From the NCBI RefSeq assembly GCF_007859755.1, contig NZ_SJPF01000003.1:310001-374000 (forward strand): a stretch of DNA of 64,000 nt, in the 5' to 3' direction. The notes beneath the pieces were generated by a model. It saw only the letters and a program-made list of their open reading frames with translations, was not told where the DNA came from and ran no database searches. A program made the position numbers and the translations under genes. Shown piece by piece: positions 35,872-42,065 of this stretch. The DNA is from Blastopirellula retiformator. GTDB taxonomy: Bacteria; Planctomycetota; Planctomycetia; Pirellulales; Pirellulaceae. Every line of letters begins with the position of its first letter. The first letter of the stretch is position 1.

Positions 35872-37101
35872 ATGCCGAAAACTTGTTTTTCCGCCGGCTC
35901 GCTCATTCCAGGCGTGCTGGTATTTTCTGTGTGGGCCGTGTGCGGCTCGCTGCTGTTCGCTCAACAACCGATGACGCCGCTAGCGACATCGCCAGCGACC
36001 AATCCGCCGATGTCGGGACAGTGGCGATCGCCGGATAGCAATCCGCGGGTCAGCGACGCCCGGCCGATGCAACATTTGCGGCCGACTGCTAGCAGCGATC
36101 TCGGGCTGACCCCCGATGAGCAGCGCAACATCTACGTCTACGACAAAGGGAACCGCAGCGTCTGCCACATCATGACCCGCAGCGTCCAGCGCGACACGGT
36201 GTTTGGCTTGATGATGACCGAGACCCCGTCAGAAGGCTCTGGATCAGGTTCGGTGCTCGACAAGCAGGGGCATATCCTGACCAATTACCATGTGATCGAA
36301 GGGGCGAATGAGATCGACGTCACGCTGTTCAATGCCGAGAGCTACCCGGCCGAACTGGTGGGGCAAGATCCGGTCAATGACATCGCCGTGCTGAAGATTG
36401 ACGCGCCGGCCGATTTGCTGGTTCCGGTCGAGCTGGGCGATTCCTCGAATCTGCGCGTCGGCCAAAAGGCGTTCGCCATCGGCAATCCGTTTGGTCTGGA
36501 ACGGACGATGACGATTGGGATTATTTCGAGCTTGAATCGGATGCTTCCTTCCCGCAGCGGGCGGACCATGAAAGCGATCATCCAGATCGACGCGGCGCTG
36601 AACCGGGGAAATTCTGGCGGGCCGCTGTTTGATAGCAACGGCTGGTTGATCGGCATGAACACGGCGATCGCCAGTCGGACCGGGCAAAACACCGGGGTGG
36701 GATTCGCGATTCCGGTCGCCACGATTCGCCGCGTCGCCCCGCAATTGATCGCCGAAGGAAAAATCACGCGACCTGATTTAGGCGTTTCGCGGGTCTATCT
36801 GACCGACGATGGGCTCGGCATCGCATCACTCGTTCAAGGGGGGCCGGCCGAGAAAGCTGGCCTGCAGGGATTTCAACTGGTTCGCCAGCAGGTGCGGCGG
36901 GGACCGTATGTCTACGAAGAGACGCGCGTCGATCGGAGCAAAGCGGACGTAATTACCGCAGTCGATGGCGCCGCGATTCGTTCGGCCGATGACCTGTTGA
37001 CCGCGATCGAGCGGAAAAATCCTGGGGAAGTCGTCAATCTGAGCGTTTTACGCGAGGGAAAGAAAGTGGACGTTCCGGTCACGTTGGGCGTCGGAGACTG
37101 A
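35872..37101 (+). CDS. Secreted HtrA/DegP-family serine protease with one PDZ domain
   Basis: Envelope quality-control protease of the S1C family. The 409 residues begin with a signal peptide or anchor (about 11-31), then a proline-rich linker to residue 80. The trypsin-like domain has the complete triad His140 (LTNYHVIEG), Asp170 (VNDIAVLKI) and Ser248 (NRGNSGGPLF). A PDZ domain follows (about 298-409: DLGVSRVYLTDDGLGI, VQGGPAEKAGLQG, ITAVDGAAIRSADDL). GGGAG lies just before the ATG. It precedes a rhomboid protease gene at 140 bases, so both deal with membrane or envelope proteins. Confidence 0.94.
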   Translation: MPKTCFSAGSLIPGVLVFSVWAVCGSLLFAQQPMTPLATSPATNPPMSGQWRSPDSNPRVSDARPMQHLRPTASSDLGLTPDEQRNIYVYDKGNRSVCHIMTRSVQRDTVFGLMMTETPSEGSGSGSVLDKQGHILTNYHVIEGANEIDVTLFNAESYPAELVGQDPVNDIAVLKIDAPADLLVPVELGDSSNLRVGQKAFAIGNPFGLERTMTIGIISSLNRMLPSRSGRTMKAIIQIDAALNRGNSGGPLFDSNGWLIGMNTAIASRTGQNTGVGFAIPVATIRRVAPQLIAEGKITRPDLGVSRVYLTDDGLGIASLVQGGPAEKAGLQGFQLVRQQVRRGPYVYEETRVDRSKADVITAVDGAAIRSADDLLTAIERKNPGEVVNLSVLREGKKVDVPVTLGVGD

Positions 37102-37241
37102 CGCTTTGCGCCCCATTCTTACGAACGTGCTAAACTGGACTGCACTTAGAGCGATCTCGCGCCTAAGATGATGATGGCGCCGCCGATGGTAACGATTGTT
37201 CCGGCGGCGCGACCTCCAGTGGCAGAAGCACGTTACGGACT

Positions 37242-38138
37242 ATGGGAATTTACGACCGCGAGTATTATCAGGACGAACCGCGCTCGCTCTCTTTCCGTTC
37301 GGGCGGGCGCTCGGTCGTCAACACGTTGGTGATCATCAACGTGATCGTCTTTTTCGTCGACTGGCTGGTTTTCAAAGGCAAACTGGCCGGAATCTTCGAG
37401 CCCGACGTCGGCTATGTCGGCGGCTGGGGGGCGGTGCATACGCAAACGTTGCTGCAACCCTGGATGTGGTGGCAGTTTGTGACGTACGGCTTTATTCATA
37501 GCCCGACCGATATCTGGCACATCATCGGCAACATGTTCGTGTTGTGGATGTTCGGCCGCCAGATCGAAGATCGCTACGGCGGCGCCGAGTTTCTCCGGAT
37601 CTACTTGCTAAGCATCGTCCTGGGAGGCGTCTTCTGGTCCGCCATCGCGCTTGCGACCGGTTCGCCGGGGACGGTTGTCGGCGCATCGGGCGCCGTGACG
37701 ACGGTGTTGATCCTGTTTATCTGCAACTTCCCCCGCGTCACGATCTATATCAACTTCCTCTTCCCGGTTCCGGCTTGGGTGTTGGGAGTGATCATGATCG
37801 GCTTTAACGTCATGGGCGCTTTCGCGCCGGGGCAAAGCAACGTGGCGTTTACCGTTCACCTGGCCGGCGCGGCGCTTGGCCTGGCTTACTTCTACGGCGG
37901 TTGGAATTTCAGCTACCTCACCTTTGGCGACTTGCCTGATCGACTGCGCAAGTCGATGAAACGGAAGCCCAACCTGAAGGTCCATTCGCCCCCCGACGAC
38001 GATCCGTACGGCGACTCGAACGACGAAGCGGAGCGGATTCTGGACAAGATTCGCGAACAGGGGATGGATAGCATCACCGCCGCCGAAAAGAAGAAGCTGG
38101 AAGCGTACAGCCGGCGGATGAAGCAAAAGCATAGCTAG
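37242..38138 (+). CDS. Rhomboid-family intramembrane serine protease
   Basis: The 298-residue polytopic membrane protein has about six helices. The catalytic dyad is Ser149 in VVGASGAV and His206 in TVHLAGAALG. The L1/TM2 region shows TYGFIHSPTDIWHIIGNMFVLWMFG with the oxyanion-type His and Asn (HIIGN). The N-terminus MGIYDREYY and the cytoplasmic C-terminal tail (about 235-298, with a charged helix AERILDKIREQGMDSITAAEKKKLEAYSRRM, key parts AERILDKI and GMDSITAAE) resemble other planctomycete rhomboids. The substrate is unknown. Confidence 0.94.
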   Translation: MGIYDREYYQDEPRSLSFRSGGRSVVNTLVIINVIVFFVDWLVFKGKLAGIFEPDVGYVGGWGAVHTQTLLQPWMWWQFVTYGFIHSPTDIWHIIGNMFVLWMFGRQIEDRYGGAEFLRIYLLSIVLGGVFWSAIALATGSPGTVVGASGAVTTVLILFICNFPRVTIYINFLFPVPAWVLGVIMIGFNVMGAFAPGQSNVAFTVHLAGAALGLAYFYGGWNFSYLTFGDLPDRLRKSMKRKPNLKVHSPPDDDPYGDSNDEAERILDKIREQGMDSITAAEKKKLEAYSRRMKQKHS

Positions 38139-38172
38139 GCGAAGCCAACGCAATCGCGGCAAGGAGGCCGTC

Positions 38173-39189
38173 GTGACGAAACAAACCGACCGTCTGCAGT
38201 ACATGCGAAGCCTGGCGGCAGGCAATCCGCCGACCAAGCCGACGCGCTCTTACCTGCTGCCGATCGTTGGTCTGGTGATCTTGAGCCTGGGCGCGGGCTT
38301 CTACTTCTTTCCGCCCGATGGCAACTTCCCCAAGCTAAGCGTCGCCGGCCTGACCGGTTCGCAGCCAGAACCGATTGTTGAACCGGGTGAAATCGATCTC
38401 GCGGACGCCGACGGCATGATCGCCATCCCCGGCGGGCAGTTCTTGCTCGGTAACGCCAGCGGCCCTGTCGATATGCAGCCGGTCGTGAAGATCACCATCT
38501 CGCCGCTACGTGTCGACCAGCACGAGGTGACCAACGCGCAGTTCGCCAAGTTTGTCGAAGCGACCCGGTATTTGACCGACGCCGAACGACGCGGGCGATC
38601 ATGGGTCTTTGACGCCAAGACGGGCGAGTCGTCGATTGTCGATGGGGCCGAGTGGCGACATCCAACCGGTCCCGACAGCACGATCATCGGTCGCGAGAAC
38701 TTTCCGGTGTTGCAGGTCTCGTGGTACGACGCGCGGGCGTACGCCGAATGGGCCGGCAAACGTCTGCCGACCGAAGCCGAGTGGGAGTTTGCTGCCCGGG
38801 GCGGAAAGATCGACGGCGACTATCCGGCGCAAGACGCCGACGGAAAAGTGGGTAACGTCTGGCAAGGACGCTTCCCGTTCGCCGATGCGGCCAGCGATGG
38901 CTATGGCGACCTGGCGCCGGTCGGCAAGTTCGTCCCCAACGGCTACGGACTGCACGACATGATCGGCAACGCCGCCGAATGGTGCAGCGACTACTACGCC
39001 GAAGACGCCTATCAGCTGGCCGATCTCGCCGATCCGGTTGGACCCGGCGAAGGAGAAGAACGCGTCATCCGCGGCGGTAGTTGGCTTTCGCAAGAACAAG
39101 AGGGCGTCAGCGAAGCGATGGTCTGGTACCGCTCGCATGCCGCGCCGCGTTCGCCCAACAACTTTACCGGTTTTCGCTGCGTCAGGTAG
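38173..39189 (+). CDS. Membrane-anchored SUMF1/FGE-fold protein without the catalytic cysteines
   Basis: A GTG start at 38173 is chosen because AAGGAGG lies 5-6 bases upstream; a later ATG has none. The 338-residue product has one membrane helix (about 27-47), then a C-type-lectin-like SUMF1 domain: MIAIPGGQFLLGN, RVDQHEVTNAQFAKFVEAT, NFPVLQVSWYDARAYAEWAGKRLPTEAEWEFAARGG (key VSWYDA and LPTEAEWEFAARGG), GLHDMIGNAAEWC and the ending NFTGFRCVR. The two active-site cysteines of formylglycine-generating enzyme, expected after RGGSW, are absent (WLSQEQEGVSEAMVWYR instead). A ligand-binding or accessory role is therefore more likely than sulfatase activation. Confidence 0.88.
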   Translation: MTKQTDRLQYMRSLAAGNPPTKPTRSYLLPIVGLVILSLGAGFYFFPPDGNFPKLSVAGLTGSQPEPIVEPGEIDLADADGMIAIPGGQFLLGNASGPVDMQPVVKITISPLRVDQHEVTNAQFAKFVEATRYLTDAERRGRSWVFDAKTGESSIVDGAEWRHPTGPDSTIIGRENFPVLQVSWYDARAYAEWAGKRLPTEAEWEFAARGGKIDGDYPAQDADGKVGNVWQGRFPFADAASDGYGDLAPVGKFVPNGYGLHDMIGNAAEWCSDYYAEDAYQLADLADPVGPGEGEERVIRGGSWLSQEQEGVSEAMVWYRSHAAPRSPNNFTGFRCVR

Positions 39190-39204
39190 GACAGAGACGT
39201 TCAA

Positions 39205-39293
39205 CGTAGGGTCCGCTGTGCGGACCAAAGAACTGCTCGATTAAGATGGCCATGTGGTTAGCGCTGCCGGTGGTCCGCACAGCGGACCCTACG
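39205..39293. repeat. Perfect 22-bp inverted repeat with a 45-base spacer
   Basis: Bases 39205-39226 (CGTAGGGTCCGCTGTGCGGA...) are the exact reverse complement of 39272-39293. Each arm also contains its own GGTCCGC/GCGGACC palindrome. It lies between the SUMF1-fold gene and the convergent rhodanese gene, with no T-run, and resembles a dispersed intergenic repeat. Confidence 0.8.
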
Positions 39294-39333
39294 ATCGCTT
39301 TCGGCTCTCCGCTTTTCTTCCTTCCGCATGTCC

Positions 39334-39353
39334 CTCGCTCGCGCTTCGGGCTA
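39334..39353 (-). repeat. REP-like sequence abutting the rhodanese stop codon
   Basis: CTCGCTCGCGCTTCGGGCTA ends at the base next to the stop codon (39354-39356) of the minus-strand rhodanese gene. Similar sequences follow the genes at 23410, 40183 and 59826. Confidence 0.55.
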
Positions 39354-39902
39354 CTATTTCAATGCGTCAACCTCCGTCCCTTCAAACGCAATTTTCGTCG
39401 TCTCGCGATCGAGTAGCGGCTTTAGTTCATACACGTTCGTGTAGCCGTAGTTGTGCAGCACAATGAAGGTGTGGATGTTGAGCGAGGCGAGCTTACTTTT
39501 CGGGGCGAACGCGATCGGGGCATTCTGGAAGTTGTTGTTGCAATAGATCAGCACCCGAGTCTCTTTGGTCGGGATCACTTTGGCGAGCGCTTCCTCGGTG
39601 ATGTCGGGAAAGGTCAGGTTGACCGCCCCTTTGACATGCAGCAGCTTGTACATCGCCCGGCTGCGGCAATCGAGGACGATCGTCTGCGGATCTTTCGCCA
39701 TCTCAATAAATTCCGCTTCCGACACGCGCCGCGGTTCGCGAATCGTGCGCACCACCTCCGCCTCTTGGGCGAACCCGTCGTAGTCGATCAGCGGATTGGC
39801 GAACTCGGCCGCCGCTTCGGCGGGAGCCAGGGAGTAAGAAATCGCGACGCCAGCGCCGATCAAACCGACGATAGCTGCCAGGCAAAAGGTGAGGACGCGC
39901 AT
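39354..39902 (-). CDS. Exported rhodanese-domain protein
   Basis: The start at 39902 (MRVLTFCLAAIVGLIGAGVA) gives a signal peptide or N-terminal anchor; longer versions would put 54 residues of unrelated sequence before it. The 182-residue product has a rhodanese fold: RRVSEAEFIEMAKDPQTIVLDCRS, HVKGAVNLTFPDITEEALAKV (key HVKGAVNL) and the active-site loop after VLIYC (CNNNFQNAPIAF). The loop has the cysteine but not the usual Gly/Arg of sulfurtransferases, so the enzymatic activity is uncertain. It stands alone between repeats. Confidence 0.85.
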   Translation of the reverse strand: MRVLTFCLAAIVGLIGAGVAISYSLAPAEAAAEFANPLIDYDGFAQEAEVVRTIREPRRVSEAEFIEMAKDPQTIVLDCRSRAMYKLLHVKGAVNLTFPDITEEALAKVIPTKETRVLIYCNNNFQNAPIAFAPKSKLASLNIHTFIVLHNYGYTNVYELKPLLDRETTKIAFEGTEVDALK

Positions 39903-40027
39903 CGTTTCGTCTCCCGCGAGTTGCAGACTAGGGAGCTTGCGGCGCCCGGTGCGCAGGAAGCTGCCTAAAGAGGGAGACGACGCTTGCGGGCAGAGAGTTT
40001 TCCGGGCGTCGGGAATTTTTTCCGATA

Positions 40028-40177
40028 CTAGCCCGCTGCGCCAGCGAGAGAATGCGTTGTGCAAAATCCTGAGAGTTGAGTTGAGAACCTGGCAAAGAGC
40101 AAGAGACAGGCGTTGTTGGCGCTTCGATGGTCCCTATGCGCTTGCGAACGCATTGCCTCGCTGGCGCTGCGGGCTAG
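40028..40177. repeat. REP-like inverted pair of about 32 bp around a 90-base spacer
   Basis: CTAGCCCGCTGCGCCAGCGA at 40028-40047, continuing with GAGAATGCGTTG, is matched by the complement of 40146-40177 with only a few mismatches. The right arm ends 5 bases before the stop codon of the minus-strand ThiF-like gene. There is no gene in the stretch 39903-40182. Confidence 0.78.
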
Positions 40178-40182
40178 TTTCT

Positions 40183-41229
40183 CTACCCACCAACGTAGCG
40201 GGCGTAGAGCGTCCGCGCCACCGTCGGCTCCGTCGTACCGGCGATGATCGCGCGGCCGTCGGGGAAGATCGTCAGTACGTACTCGTCGACGTGCAGACGG
40301 AGCAGATACGGGTTCTTCTCGACGCGGCCGACGCCGTTTAGTTTTTCGGCGAGCGCTTCCAGCGAAACGCGGGGGCGGTCCGGGAAGCTGATCTGTACGG
40401 CGTTGCGGCCGCAGAGGACGCTTGATTGGCCGCCGAGGTCGCCGCGGAGCCATTCGTAGTTTTGCTGACCGCAGGCCGGGCAGTCGGCGTTGTCGCGAAG
40501 GTTGTCGAGCTTCACCTGACGCCAGCGATTTTCCCACAGGTCGATCACCACCAGGTCACGCTGCACGGCGTCGCGATTGCCAGAGAGCAGCTTGAGCGCT
40601 TCGGCCGCTTCCAGCGACGCGACGACGTTGACGATCGGGGCCACGACGCCAGCGGTGTCGCAGGTCGGCGTCATCTCGGCCGGGGGCGCTTCCGGCATCA
40701 GGCAGCGGAAGCAGGGCGTTTCGCCTGGCAGGATCACCATCATTCGCCCTTCGGCCCCGACGCAGCCGCCGTAGATCCACGGGATGCCGAGCTTTAGCGA
40801 GGCGTCGTTCAACAAAAAGCGAACGCCGAAGTTGTCGGTGCCGTCGATGATCACATCGGCGCCGTTGGCCAACTCCGTAATGTTGTGATAGTCAACATCG
40901 CAGACGTGCGGCTCGATGGTGATCTCGGAGTTGATCTGCCGCAGTCGCTGCTCGGCGGCGACTGCTTTCGGCAAACGATCGCGCACGTTTTGCTCGGTGT
41001 AGAGCACCTGCCGCTGGAGGTTGTTCCATTCCAAGAAGTCGCGATCGACGATCCGCAGCGTTCCAACCCCAGCGCGAGCCAACGTTTCGGCGATTACGCT
41101 GCCCAGGGCGCCCAGGCCGACGACCAGGGCCGAGCTTGAGGCCAGTTTCGCTTGACCCTCTTTGCCGATCGCATGGTAGGCGGTTTGGCGGGCATATCGA
41201 TCTTCCGGCTTCGCCGCTGGTTCGCTCAT
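40183..41229 (-). CDS. ThiF/MoeB-family (E1-like) adenylyltransferase
   Basis: Activates the C-terminus of a ubiquitin-like sulfur carrier (ThiS or MoaD type) by adenylation. The start at 41229 (MSEPAAKPED) overlaps the previous stop as ATGA. The 348-residue protein has RYARQTAYHAIG, the nucleotide-binding VVGLGALGSVIAETLARAGVG, DRDFLEWNNLQRQ, a DGTDNFGVR loop, the zinc cysteines CFRC and CPAC, and the catalytic cysteine region TPTCDTAGV. The C-terminal 70 residues (ending YLLRLHVDEYVLTIFPDGRA) form a small extra domain seen in some MoeB-like proteins. No thiS or moaD gene is adjacent; it ends a three-gene run after uvrA. Confidence 0.9.
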   Translation of the reverse strand: MSEPAAKPEDRYARQTAYHAIGKEGQAKLASSSALVVGLGALGSVIAETLARAGVGTLRIVDRDFLEWNNLQRQVLYTEQNVRDRLPKAVAAEQRLRQINSEITIEPHVCDVDYHNITELANGADVIIDGTDNFGVRFLLNDASLKLGIPWIYGGCVGAEGRMMVILPGETPCFRCLMPEAPPAEMTPTCDTAGVVAPIVNVVASLEAAEALKLLSGNRDAVQRDLVVIDLWENRWRQVKLDNLRDNADCPACGQQNYEWLRGDLGGQSSVLCGRNAVQISFPDRPRVSLEALAEKLNGVGRVEKNPYLLRLHVDEYVLTIFPDGRAIIAGTTEPTVARTLYARYVGG

Positions 41230-42053
41230 CGCACGCTCCCGACCCACAGTCCGCTGAAATTAGAAGCCCCGACCACCTCCGCCGCGAGGCGATCGCACTC
41301 GATGCGCAAGTCGGCTGGAGTGACCGCCGACGCCGACTGACAACGCCACAAGATCTCCGGCTGTTCGACCGATGGCGTCAGCAGCGCTTCGTTCTCTTCG
41401 ACGGAATTGATCACCACATCGGCCCAGTCTGGCGTCGCCTCTTTGCCCAAACAGGCGAGCGGCAAGTGCGGGGCGAACTGCTTGAAGTCTTGCAGGCGAA
41501 TCCGCCCCGGCAAGATCGCCATCGTCACCGACGCCCAGGCCGATAGCCTGGCGACTTCCCCGGCAACGTCAGCATGATGTGCGTCGGAGAGATCAGCGAT
41601 CAGAAACAAACCTGCCTGCAGCGCTTGCAGGCAAAGCTCTTCGGTCGGTTGCCGGACGATCGCGGCCAGGCCGGTTTCGCGCCAAGAGGAAAAGTCGGTA
41701 AGCTCGGCCTCCGTTGCCGCGGCGGCGCGCAGGACGAAGCGATGATCCTCGAGCCAAAGATGCGAGCCGCGGACATGCAAGTCGCGGAGGCCAAACGGCT
41801 GCGGCGCTCCGGTAACGCGATAGCAGTTGGGGGTCCGCGGCGTCCAGAAGTTTGGCTCGGGCAAAACCGCGCGAAACGGGGCCGGGCCATTTGCAGCAGG
41901 CTGAACGCGGTACTTGGCGGTCAGCGTTTGGGCGTGTCGGTTGGCCGGGCCTTCGACGCAGGTGTCGGCGGCGACCGGACCGTCGATCCAGAGTTCGACG
42001 CGGGCCTCCGACGTGGCGCCTTGGCGGATCGTCCAGGGATTGGCGGGAGTCAT
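41226..42053 (-). CDS. Unknown protein between uvrA and thiF-like genes
   Basis: I do not recognise a family with confidence. The 275-residue protein has no signal peptide or membrane segment. Its first 120 residues have short strands ending in FRAVLPEPNFWTPRTPNCYRV and FGLRDLHVRGSHLWLEDHRFVLR; this loosely recalls the jelly-roll to barrel transition of GH2 glycosidases ('LWsPe.P.LY', 'G.R.l...G..l.LnG'). No catalytic Glu motif follows. The later half is helical/strand mixed with ADVVINSVEENEALL. The start lies 12 bases after the uvrA stop and the end overlaps the thiF-like start, so the three are almost certainly cotranscribed. Confidence 0.7.
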   Translation of the reverse strand: MTPANPWTIRQGATSEARVELWIDGPVAADTCVEGPANRHAQTLTAKYRVQPAANGPAPFRAVLPEPNFWTPRTPNCYRVTGAPQPFGLRDLHVRGSHLWLEDHRFVLRAAAATEAELTDFSSWRETGLAAIVRQPTEELCLQALQAGLFLIADLSDAHHADVAGEVARLSAWASVTMAILPGRIRLQDFKQFAPHLPLACLGKEATPDWADVVINSVEENEALLTPSVEQPEILWRCQSASAVTPADLRIECDRLAAEVVGASNFSGLWVGSVR

Positions 42054-42065
42054 CGCGACTCCCTT

